From Henckelia pumila (lineage: Eukaryota; Streptophyta; Magnoliopsida; Lamiales; Gesneriaceae), in assembly GCF_033568475.1 (NCBI RefSeq), contig NW_027331831.1, positions 2,480,001 through 2,544,000 of the forward strand: a DNA stretch of 64,000 nucleotides, in the 5' to 3' direction. The notes below the pieces were generated by a model. The model was not told the DNA's origin. It searched no databases and saw only the letters and a program-made list of their open reading frames with translations. Below, piece after piece: positions 34,454-45,122 of this stretch (the stretch's first letter is position 1; each line of letters starts with the position of its first letter). A program made the translations under genes and the position numbers.

Positions 34454-36357
34454 TATGAGACATCGATTCTAAACATCTACTAAACTCGGATTGAACGACA
34501 ACAAGCAAACAAGATCCAAGACTTGGAAGAAAAGCAGAAAAAAAAAATTTAAAAGCGGGGTGCACCCGGGCGGCTAAAAACTGCATCCCGAGGGCCTCTC
34601 AAAACAGCAACCTGCTGTTTGGCTCGAATGGGTGTGCGCCCTCGGCTAAAAACTGTCGCCCGAGCGCCCCCTGTTGCAGAACTGGAACAGAGCAGAAACC
34701 TCCTAAATTCAATTCCAAATCAAGATCATGCATTACAAACACAAATCTCTAATTAATACATGAAGTTCTAGAGTCTTACAAGCTCAAACTAATAGAACAT
34801 GCTTCATTCTAAGTTCCGTAACTGATACAAATCGAGTTCGAACTAAACATGCTATAAAACATAAACTAGATTGGCATGCTGATTCGACTTCTAAACCAAG
34901 TCTCACTTCTACTTCTTGACCTTGAAGCTAACCATGCCTCTTCTGACTTGTTCCTGCCCCACCTGTTGCCAAGTACACATACAAAGACAAGACAACAGCC
35001 GGATAATCCGGTGAGAATACAATTCCCAGTAAAAGAGACAACATGCATAACAAATGATATATCAAAACATGATATATATAAAAACTAAACAAGCAATTCA
35101 GAATCATCTCAAAACTCAATTCAAATGCGTAAATGCAATGCATGTCTTTAAAATACGGGATTATCAAGTCCGAATAATCAAGGAATTGCTGCTTTTGCTT
35201 TTGGGGATCCCGAGGATGAGATCTCGTAAACAACTCACCGACTCTCCCGATCGAGGTGATGCTATTTATCTCCATCTTCTAGACTTTGGTGCGACTATAA
35301 GGAGTATACTAGAACTAGGTGAAATGGCTACACCCAGGCCACTCACAATATAGTCCCCAAAACGTCTATCATAAAAGGGTCGTCCTGCCCACTGAAATCA
35401 AGGATTCTTAGCTCAAGATGAATGCAATGCAAACATAACTCAATCAACTAAATTCCATTAAAAGCAAATAATATGCAAGTATGTGATTCTTCGGAACACT
35501 CGAATCAAGTCAGATTCGAGTCACTCGTTCCATTCCAGTCTAAGTCATCTTATACCTCTTTTCAACAATGTCGATGCTCCAAACCGGCTACAATCTTCAA
35601 AGCGATTCAATTCCTGAAATCTCACAACTCAACGGCCTTTGAACGAATCTGTACGGAGGTAAGAGAAGATCAACAATGACGATCAAACTCAATAGCCAAA
35701 TGTCATCGACTCAAAACGGTTCAAAATCCCAATTTCAAACCAGCGGCATAACGGCTATATTCTAATTAAACCGGAATCGTAGACAACATCATAACAACGA
35801 TAACAACTCAAAACAAAGCCCAAACAACAACAAAATCTCAAACCCAACAAATCTAAAAATCCTCATTTCGAAAATGGCTTCCAAAAATCATAACAATTCT
35901 GAACGACGCTCAAACTCAAAACTGACAGATAATAAACGATCAGAACTCCGCCAAGAACAACATACTCGAATCTCCGACGATTCTAACAACATCCGAAAAA
36001 CAAAACGCATCTGATCGGAGAAATACTTACGGTATAACGGAGCTCTCGCAGCCGTGATCGCTAATCTGCCTTCAGAAATAAATTCCAACGGATGGATCGA
36101 GCGAAAACCGAATTCCCAAAGCTTGAAAACCAAATGGGGCGGCTTCAATGGAGGGAGAGGCGATGGAGGAAGGAGGGAATGGAGGAGACCAAGTCAAATC
36201 CCTTATAAATATCTAATAAAACCAATATTTACATTTTAGTCCCTGAAAAATCCAAAATTTGCAAAAAAGACCCCGATCAAAATCAAGTCGGCTCTTGAAC
36301 TCTGAAATCTCCGATTATCTCAAATAAAGACAATTAAGATAAAATCGGGGCGTTACA
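34454..36357 (-). repeat. Element B 5' LTR
   Basis: Direct repeat partner of 29863-31767 (1904 versus 1905 bp). In element sense it begins TGTAACGCCCCG at 36357. It contains the block TTCTCACCGGATTATCCGG that also occurs in the LTRs of element C. Confidence 0.9.
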
Positions 36358-36610
36358 ATAGCAAAACTCCTATATATATATATATATAGGAATGTTCGCC
36401 TGCACTAGGGTGTTAGGGAACTTTTTTTTTTTTTTGGTATTTTTTTTAATTTTTTATTAACAAAAATTGGCCAAATTTAAGAAGAGACAGCAATCTTCTT
36501 CTTCTTTCTTCAAATCCTCTCCTTCCAAATCTTGAAATCCGCCGCCGCCGACCATTCCAAGCCCGGTCACCCACGCCGACCGGCCACCCCACCCCATCCT
36601 ATGCCCAACC

Positions 36611-39416
36611 TGTAACACCCGGAATTTTAATACGTAAATTCGCATGCATAATTAGGAGAAATTAATTTTTAAAATAAGGGTTAAATGAATTTATGTGTTA
36701 TTATGTGATTTATATGCATGATTGAATTTATTTTTTTAAGCATTTAACCCATAATTAGTGATTTTTATGATTTTTAGTATTTTAAATATTTGATCGCGTA
36801 GACGGGACCGTGGACGGACGAGATGACAACTTTCCATCCAAATGATTTTATGAGCCTTTTTAGAGCCCTAAAATATTATTTTGAGTTTTATTATCTCAAA
36901 ATTTTTAGTATTTGATTTTATATAATTTTAGGAGTCCTTTTTATCCAAAATTAGCCAAGATAATGACTTTTAATCACTTTTAAAAATTCCCTTAATTTTA
37001 ATTTTGGGATTTATGCTTTTACATCAGATTATTATTATTATGAGGACTTTTAAATAAAGTTTTGTTGGTATATTATCTTTATGTTGATTTTTATTATTTA
37101 TTTAAATCATTATCTATTCTATTTAAACCAAAACAAATCAATTTCTACCCTACACAAATCCTTATCAGCCGACAACTCCCTTAGCTGCCTCCAACCTTTC
37201 TCCATCATCTTCTTCACGCCCCACAGCAGATTTCAGCCTCCATAGCCGATTTATTCAAGAAAAATTCGAGTTCTTCGTAGGTCCGTCGTCCCGGAGTCGT
37301 TCACGCGGTCTAGCTTTGTTTTAAAAATCAAAGGCATGTCTAAAACTTTTATTTGACCACCATATAAGCTACTATTCATGCATGATATTTTTATTTCAGA
37401 ATTATTCATGAATATTTCGAATTCTATGGGAGTTTTGGTTGCTTGTTGCATAATTTGGTGGACACATGGTCATACTCACGTTTTTTAACCAACATGGTTC
37501 GGTCCAGAGGTTGTGGCTCGGTCAAGGGGTGTCCTATGGTGCCTAGGGTCGAGCTGGGTCCAGTGGTTCGAGCCATGCATGGCCAGGAGAGGAGCTGGTT
37601 CAGAACAGGTCCTAGGGTGCGCAGGTTGAGCGATGTTGGGAGATTGGGTCGTTCTCGGTCCATAAGGCGTTTTTTAGACTGATTCCAGTTGGGTTAGAAC
37701 CACAAGACATAGGGGAAGGTAATCCAAGTTGTGCTCCGGCCAGTGGTGGCCGGAGCTGGGCGGCCGAACGGTCGGAAGTCCGGCATCGCGCGCAGGACGC
37801 GAGCAGATTAAGGGATAGATGTTTTTGCTTCGTTCTCCTTCGTTAGGGATCGGTTTGGGCTGGTTTTTAGCTTGTTGGAAACGTCTTGAAGAGGGCTAGG
37901 GGTAGGTGGTGGTGCTCCGGCCAGGGGACGGCCGGAGCACGGCGGCAGCAGCCCCGGAAAGCTGCTGCTTGCACGGCCAAAGGTAAGGAGAGGAGGGGGG
38001 ATCGGGTTGGGGGTTCTGGGTGGTTCCGGGTCGGGTCAGGGTAGTGGGTCGGGTCAGTAGGGTCTAGGGTCGGGTCAGGTAGGTCCGGGTCCGGGCTAGG
38101 TGGGCCGGGCTCGAGTATTTTAATTTTAAAATGTTTAATGTTTTAATGGGTTTTTGGGTCATTTAATTAGAAATAAAATTATTTGGGCTTCCAAATAATT
38201 TTATTTGGGCTTTCAAAATTATTTTTAAGTTAGCCCAATGATTTTTATGGGCTCGTAGGCCCACAGGAATTTTTGGGCCAGTTAGTGGATTTTGGGCCAG
38301 TCTAGAGTTTTATTCGGTTTAAGTTAAGTAATTGGGCTTAAATATTTTATTTAGGTCAAGTTAAGTTTAATTAAGTTATTTGGGCTAAAATATGATTATT
38401 GGATTTTATTTAAGTTTAATGGGCTTAGAGTGAGTGATCAGCAGTCTGGACCAATCCATGAAAATAAATTAAGTCCGGAATATATATTTAATTATTTTTA
38501 TGCATGAAGTCTATTTTAAGTAAAAGTATATTTATTATTAAAATTAATTAAATATATATTACGGACAAATTTTCAGTGCATGCATACATGAAATATTTTA
38601 TGATGTGTTTATGATTAAGAATTGAGCATGAAAAATATTTTTATGGAAATTGAAGTGATGTGACAGCATAGAAGTGGTTTTACCACTGACACAGAGGTAG
38701 TTTTACTACCGGCATAGAAGTGGTTTTACCACTGGCACAGAGGTAGTTTACTACCAGCATAGAGGTGGATTTATCCACCGCCACGTACGATGGTTTCTAG
38801 ACTGATCAGTCGGCACGGTTATTAGTCACATTCATGGATATGACCATACTCAGTTTTTATGATTATGACATGCTCAATTATGTTATGTATGATTAGTTAT
38901 GATGTATGTACGACTAATGATGAATAATTTTTATGATGCATTTATTTTAAGATCATGCATGCATGTCCACGTAAGTTATATGTATTAGTATGATTATGTG
39001 ATGCATTATTTTAAACCTCGTTATCAAGGATTAGACATGTTGAGCCTCTAGGCTCACTACGCTTATATGGTGCAGATGAGTATGATGATGTCTATGTAGC
39101 TCCTACCGGTGGCGAGGACGTATGAGCGAGCATGGCAGTGGACCCCGTGACCGTCGCAGTTATTTAGATTATTGCATTGAGTTTTGAAACATGATTTATT
39201 TTATTATTGTTTCCGCGTATGAGATTTTTCAGCAGTATTGTTTATTATTTTAAATTGATGCATGAAACATTTTTAAGGATTTATTTATTTAATATTTTTT
39301 TTAGGTTACTTAAGAAAAGTATGTTATTTTTATATACATATATGTATGGGCGTATATGTATAGTATATAGCATAAAAAAAAAGTTTTTCCGCATTTATTA
39401 GTAGTTGGGCGTTTCA
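36611..39416 (+). repeat. Element A 5' LTR
   Basis: Starts TGTAACACCCGG and ends GGGCGTTTCA. Open frames within (37443-37682 and its antisense partner) recur identically in the other LTR and show no protein domain. A hairpin array lies at 38673-38779. Confidence 0.95.
38673..38779 (+). repeat. Array of five short hairpins in the element A 5' LTR
   Basis: AGTGG-TTTTA-CCACT (38673), GGTAG-TTTTA-CTACC (38696), AGTGG-TTTTA-CCACT (38719), GGTAG-TTTA-CTACC (38742) and GGTGGA-TTTA-TCCACC (38764). They are evenly spaced at about 23 bp, with linkers of the form gacacag/ggcatag. The solo LTR has three hairpins at the same place with other stem sequences. Confidence 0.9.
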
Positions 39417-39418
39417 AT

Positions 39419-39430
39419 TGGTATCAAAGC
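39419..39430 (+). other. Element A primer-binding site
   Basis: TGGTATCAAAGC, 11 of 12 positions of the usual initiator-Met site, 2 nt after the 5' LTR. Confidence 0.9.
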
Positions 39431-39621
39431 ACGGTCCTCGGAGGGTGTCCATCTGCCACGTGAAGCTCAGAAATCCTGCTACTGGTCTGTAAGTTTTAAA
39501 TGTTTTAATAAGATTTAGAAGGAGCATATGTATTAATTTTAAGTATTTCATATTCAGTAAGACTTTTGAAACCCTTAGTTATGCATTGCGATTTACGTAA
39601 AGAAATATGTGGTGGTACAGA

Positions 39622-39683
39622 ATGCCTCCCAGACAGATTCCGTCGAATTTCGAGGACGAAATTCAATTTAAGGGGGGGAGAAT
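39622..39683 (+). pseudogene. Element A gag start fused to its 3' end
   Basis: ATGCCTCCC resembles the gag start of element C (ATGCCTCCCCGA at 45123). Only about 25 nt later comes 'tttcgaggacgaaattcaa', which matches the segment just before the polypurine tract in C ('aattcgaggacgaactcat', about 49857). One deletion therefore joined the gag start to the 3' end. Confidence 0.8.
39670..39682 (+). other. Element A polypurine tract
   Basis: AAGGGGGGGAGAA directly before the TG of the 3' LTR. Confidence 0.88.
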
Positions 39684-42489
39684 TGTAACACCCGGAATTT
39701 TAATACGTAAATTCGCATGCATAATTAGGAGAAATTAATTTTTAAAATAAGGGTTAAATGAATTTATGTGTTATTATGTGATTTATATGCATGATTTAAT
39801 TTATTTTTTTAAGCATTTAACCCATAATTAGTGATTTTTATGATTTTTAGTATTTTAAATATTTGATCGCGTAGACGGGACCGTGGACGGACGAGATGAC
39901 AACTTTCCACCCAAATGATTTTATGAGCCTTTTTAGAGCCCTAAAATATTATTTTGAGTTTTATTATCTCAAAATTTTTAGTATTTGATTTTATATAATT
40001 TTAGGAGTCCTTTTTATCCAAAATTAGCCAAGATAATGACTTTTAATCACTTTTAAAAATTCCCTTAATTTTAATTTCGGGATTTATGCTTTTACATCAG
40101 ATTATTATTATTATGAGGACTTTTAAATAAAGTTTTGTTGGTATATTATCTTTATGTTGATTTTTATTATTTATTTAAATCATTATCTATTCTATTTAAA
40201 CCAAAACAAATCAATTTCTACCCTACACAAATCCTTATCAGCCGACAACTCCCTTAGCTGCCTCCAACCTTTCTCCATCATCTTCTTCACGCCCCACAGC
40301 AGATTTCAGCCTCCATAGCCGATTTATTCAAGAAAAATTCGAGTTCTTCGTAGGTCCGTCGTCCCGGAATCGTTCACGCGGTCTAGCTTCGTTTTAAAAA
40401 TCAAAGGCATGTCTAAAACTTTTATTTGACCACCATATAAGCTACTATTCATGCATGATATTTTTATTTCAGAATTATTCATGAATATTTCGAATTCTAT
40501 GGGAGTTTTGGTTGCTTGTTGCATAATTTGGTGGACACATGGTCATACTCACGTTTTTTAACCAACATGGTTCGGTCCAGAGGTTGTGGCTCGGTCAAGG
40601 GGTGTCCTAGGGTGCCTAGGGTCGAGCTGGGTCCAGTGGTTCGAGCCATGCATGGCCAGGAGAGGAGCTGGTTCAGAACAGGTCCTAGGGTGCGCAGGTT
40701 GAGCGATGTTGGGAGATTGGGTCGTTCTCGGTCCATAAGGCGTTTTTTAGACTGATTCCAGTTGGGTTAGAACCACAAGACATAGGGGAAGGTAATCCAA
40801 GTTGTGCTCCGGCCAGTGGTGGCCGGAGCTGGGCGGCCGAACGGTCGGAAGTCCGGCGTCGCGCGCAGGACGCGAGCAGATTAAGGGATAGATGGTTTTG
40901 CTTCGTTCTCCTTCGTTAGGGATCGGTTTGGGCTGGTTTTTAGCTTGTTGGAAACGTCTTGAAGAGGGCTAGGGGTAGGTGGTGGTTCTCCGGCCAGGGG
41001 ACGGCCGGAGCACGGCGGCAGCAGCCCCGGAAAGCTGCTGCTCGCACGGCCAAAGGTAAGGAGAGGAGGGGGGATCGGGTTGGGGGTTCTGGGTGGTTCC
41101 GGGTCGGGTCAGGGTAGTGGGTCGGGTCAGTAGGGTCTAGGGTCGGGTCAGGTAGGTCCGGGTCCGGGCTAGGTGGGCCGGGCTCGAGTATTTTAATTTT
41201 AAAATGTTTAATGTTTTAATGGGTTTTTGGGTCATTTAATTAGAAATAAAATTATTTGGGCTTCCAAATAATTTTATTTGGGCTTTCAAAATTATTTTTA
41301 AGTTAGCCCAATAATTTTTATGGGCTCGTAGGCCCACAGGAATTTTTGGGCCAGTCAGTGGATTTTGGGCCAGTCTAGAGTTTTATTGGGTTTAAGTTAA
41401 GTAATTGGGCTTAAATATTTTATTTAGGTCAAGTTAAGTTTAATTAAGTTATTTGGGCTAAAATATGATTATTGGATTTTATTTAAGTTTAATGGGCTTA
41501 GAGTGAGTGATCAGCAGTCTGGACCAATCCATGAAAATAAATTAAGTCCGGAATATATATTTAATTATTTTTATGCATGAAGTCTATTTTAAGTAAAAGT
41601 ATATTTATTATTAAAATTAATTAAATATATATTACGGACAAATTTTCAGTGCATGCATACATGAAATATTTTATGATGTGTTTATGATTAAGAATTGAGC
41701 ATGAAAAATATTTTTATGGAAATTGAAGTGATGTGACAGCATAGAAGTGGTTTTACCACTGACACAGAGGTAGTTTTACTACCGGCATAGAAGTGGTTTT
41801 ACCACTGGCACAGAGGTAGTTTACTACCAGCATAGAGGTGGATTTATCCACCGCCACGTACGATGGTTTCTAGACTGATCAGTCGGCACGGTTATTAGTC
41901 ACATTCATGGATATGACCATACTTAGTTTTTATGATTATGACATGCTCAATTATGTTATGTATGATTAGTTATGATGTATGTACGACTAATGATGAATAA
42001 TTTTTATGATGCATTTATTTTAAGATCATGCATGCATGTCCACGTAAGTTATATGTATTAGTATGATTATGTGATGCATTATTTTAAACCTCGTTATCAA
42101 GGATTAGACATGTTGAGCCTCTAGGCTCACTACGCTTATATGGTGCAGATGAGTATGATGATGTCTATGTAGCTCCTACCGGTGGCGAGGACGTATGAGC
42201 GAGCATGGCAGTGGACCCCGTGACCGTCGCAGTTATTTAGATTATTGCATTGAGTTTTGAAACATGATTTATTTTATTATTGTTTCCGCGTATGAGATTT
42301 TTCAGCAGTATTGTTTATTATTTTAAATTGATGCATGAAACATTTTTAAGGATTTATTTATTTAATATTTTTTTTAGGTTACTTAAGAAAAGTATGTTAT
42401 TTTTATATACATATATGTATGGGCGTATATGTATAGTATATAGCATAAAAAAAAAGTTTTTCCGCATTTATTAGTAGTTGGGCGTTTCA
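39684..42489 (+). repeat. Element A 3' LTR
   Basis: Same length as the 5' LTR and nearly identical to it; the hairpin array is at 41746-41852. Confidence 0.95.
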
Positions 42490-42704
42490 CAACCACACTC
42501 GTAATGGTATTTCTTCTTCCACCAGCGGCACCATGCCTCTGCTTCTGCCCCAATGCTTCACCTCTCCCATGAATCAACTCGCTGGAAACTTCACTACACA
42601 TCATCAAATGTGGCAGCTTCAATTTCATCTTGGGAGGTTTCAACCCGTCTTCGCCGCCGGAGATGTACGAATTCCAAGGCAATGAAACGGGCCACCTTCA
42701 TCTC

Positions 42705-44791
42705 TGTAAGGCCCGGGATTAATTAGAAATTAATCCAAATTTAATTTGATTTTAATCCAAGTATATTTAATTTGAGAATATTTAGAGTTTCGATTTAAAT
42801 TCTAATATTCTTAAATTATTTAGAATTGAAATTGAATTAAAATAAGGGCCGAGGACCAAATTGCATATATTGAAGGCTTGAGGGGCTAAATTGCAATTTT
42901 GGTTGAAATTTATCGGTTTTAATTCTAACACTCAGCATGAAACATGTATTGCCTTAGACAATTCAGAAAGTAAGAACAGAGAGCCGTTCTTCTTCATGTT
43001 CCTTTGGAAACGTTGAGATTCAATTTGCCGTAACTTTCGAACCGGTTGTTCGATTTTGATTCCGTAAAGTGTTCTGGAATCCTTACGACGAGGGCTTCGA
43101 TCTCGTGTAAGTTTTATGTGGTGTTATATGGATTTCAAAATCAATAAAGGGCCGATATCAGATTTTGAATCATTGATCATGTTTTTGAGTTTGTATCATT
43201 TCTATTTTCGAAATCGAAGGAAGAGCTTATGTTATTATGTTGAATCTTGATGATAGCATGTTTTATGATTGTTATGACTGTTTGTGCTGAGGTTTTGAAG
43301 ATTATATCAGCTGGTTTTCTTGATTGAGAGCACGTACACATGGTTTGAATAAAAGAAATGATTTCGGGATTACGTCGGTTACCGATTTTGAATTGCTACG
43401 CCATCGATTCGAGTTTTTGGATCGTTTTGATAGCCTATATCTGAGCTAAAGTTGTTATCTTGATGATGTGAATGTTATAACATTTTTATTCTTCAATTTC
43501 AGTTGAGTTTGAAGGCTAAACGACACAAGACGCCGACTTAAACCGACGAAGAAAGAGTTGAGGTTTGAAATGCGGTTGATTGATGAATTCTTGATCGTTT
43601 TGACTCGTTTTTGAAATGATAGACTGATTTGAAGTTTGATATATGTATTTTGATTATATCTTACAGATTTGAAGAGTTCAAAACCAAGATAAACGAAGGT
43701 ATAATGACGACATCACGAAGTAGGGACTTTAAAACTCAAGAACGACTAATCTTGAGTTGGCCCGCAAAAACCACATACTTGTTTATGTTTTTGATTTGAT
43801 TGTGATGTTGTCGATCCGTCACAGGTAGTGGATCTTTATATTCGAGTTGATATGATGCTATATTGAATTGATTCTATGCCAAGGTTGCTGTTAATCTTAT
43901 TTGCGAGTCGGTTACGAACTCGTTAGATGGATATTCATGTCAAGATCAGTTATGAATCTTGATGGCTTTGAAGTTATGTGAATCAATTCGTATGTAAAGC
44001 GTTTACGTACTCTATTTGTTGAGTCGAGTTTAAATAGAGTCAAGATGATTTATTTAACGCTTTCTATATGTTGGTTATACTGAGAATGTTTTCTCACCGG
44101 AGTTTATCCGGCTGTTGTCTTGTTTTGTATGTGTGCATGACAACAGATGGGGCAGGAGCTAGTCATCGACGTCATTGATAGCTGGGAGAGAGTCTAGCAC
44201 GTGAGGAGTCGGGTTGTAGATGATGTCTTGAACTTTAGAAGTACTAAACCTTAGTGATGTTGGTTTTGGAATACACGTATGAAACTTGATATAATTGATG
44301 TCGTTTATTGTTCTTTAGCGACTTGTTCGATGTGATAAATGCATGTAAAGATGCTTGAGACCTTGGTTATGTTTATATACATGATTTGGAACTTATATAT
44401 CATGTTTTGGATCGAGTTTGGTGATTGGATTGGATGACACCAAGTTTTGACAGCAAAATGTGATCTGCAGATTTTCTGAAAATTGGAGGCCGCTCGATCC
44501 GCAGAAGTTGACGGATCGAGCGAGCCCTGTATGTTGCAAACAGAGTATTTGAGTTTTTGGCTTGCTCGATCCGCAGAAGTTGACGGATCGAGCGAGGCCA
44601 AATTATACTTCCATCTGAGAGCTGAGCAATTGTGCTTGCTCGATCGGGTGTTTTTCATCGATCGAGCGAGACACTGAAATTTTTTTTAAAAAAAAAATTT
44701 ACTTTGCTCTTGGTTTCTTAATTGATGTTTAATGAATGTTAATTGTTCATTAATTGCCTTAAGATAAGATGAGCAACCCGAGGTCCCCACA
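42705..44791 (+). repeat. Element C 5' LTR
   Basis: Partner of 49894-51984. Near its end it has three GCTCGATC...GATCGAGC hairpins (44492-44667). It shares the 'tctcaccgg...tatccggctgttgtcttgt' block (about 44092-44125) with element B. Confidence 0.93.
44492..44667 (+). repeat. Three inverted-repeat hairpins in the element C 5' LTR
   Basis: GCTCGATCCG/CGGATCGAGC at 44492-44521 and again at 44564-44593, each around a 10-nt 'cagaagttga' loop, and GCTCGATCG/CGATCGAGC at 44638-44667. The 3' LTR holds the same set at about 51681-51858, with some stem mismatches. Confidence 0.9.
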
Positions 44792-44796
44792 ACAGG

Positions 44797-44808
44797 TGTT
44801 ATCAAAGC
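44797..44808 (+). other. Element C primer-binding site, diverged
   Basis: TGTTATCAAAGC, 10 of 12 matches to TGGTATCAGAGC, 5 nt after the 5' LTR. Confidence 0.75.
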
Positions 44809-45122
44809 ATAAGTTTCTTGGACTTAGAATAGATGAGCGGGGTAGATCGAGTCTTCTATTCTGATTTATTTATTGCTTTCATAATTGTATGATATATGAT
44901 TTATTGATTACAGATATTAAATTGTCACATGATGCTGTGATAATTTGCGAAGAATATGCTATACAATGGTTTGAATTATATGCTATCTGGTTATTTGATT
45001 GAAGTACTAGCATGTATTATGAGGATGAATCGAAACTCGATCTTTTATGAAGGCAATGTGGACTGAAACAGACTTTTTGTAATTGAGATTGAACTATACA
45101 CTAATCTGTTTGATTATCAGAT

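Larger units (their letters stand above)
29863..36357 (-). mobile_element. LTR retrotransposon B (minus strand, gag only), 6495 bp, TSD ATAGC
   Basis: Two direct repeats bound it: 29863-31767 (3' LTR in element sense) and 34454-36357 (5' LTR). ATAGC flanks both sides (29858-29862 and 36358-36362). Just inside the 5' LTR, the minus strand reads TGGTATCAGAGCC (34448 down to 34436), the standard initiator-Met tRNA primer site. A polypurine tract AAGAGGGGGAGAA (complement of 31769-31781) abuts the 3' LTR. The internal region of about 2.7 kb has an intact gag but no usable pol. By eye the LTRs are about 97% identical. It depends on another element for enzymes, if it moves at all. Confidence 0.93.
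29750..36369. mobile_element. TA-flanked hairpin MITE, copy 3, split by element B
   Basis: The left end GTTTTGCTATGCTGTCCACCA (29750 on) is inverted at CACGGTTGGTGGGCAGCATAGC (to 29862). The terminal AAAACTC continues only after element B, at 36363-36369, and runs into a TA repeat. Without element B and one ATAGC copy the MITE is about 120 bp. Confidence 0.85.
36611..42489 (+). mobile_element. LTR retrotransposon A: near-identical LTRs around 267 bp, TSD CAACC
   Basis: The LTRs at 36611-39416 and 39684-42489 are both exactly 2806 bp, TG...CA, with about 14 substitutions and no length difference noticed (about 99.5% identity). CAACC flanks the element (36606-36610 and 42490-42494). The 267-bp interior keeps only a primer site (39419-39430), a leader, an ATGCCTCCC start typical of gag, and a polypurine tract (39670-39682). 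All of gag-pol is missing. This is a recently inserted, non-autonomous derivative. The solo LTR at 1626-4439 belongs to the same family. Confidence 0.96.

Noticed and set aside
37424-37682. Paired sense and antisense 79-codon frames, repeated at 40497-40755
   Set aside because: Recurrence is due to the duplicated LTR of element A, not to a gene family.
42383-42682. 99-codon minus-strand frame with protein-like texture
   Set aside because: Spans the boundary between the element A LTR and host sequence, so it cannot be one ancestral gene; only the host part may derive from a gene fragment.
44305-44677. Frames with a repeated RSAEVDGSSE-type motif
   Set aside because: The repeat is the translation of the LTR hairpins, present in both LTRs.
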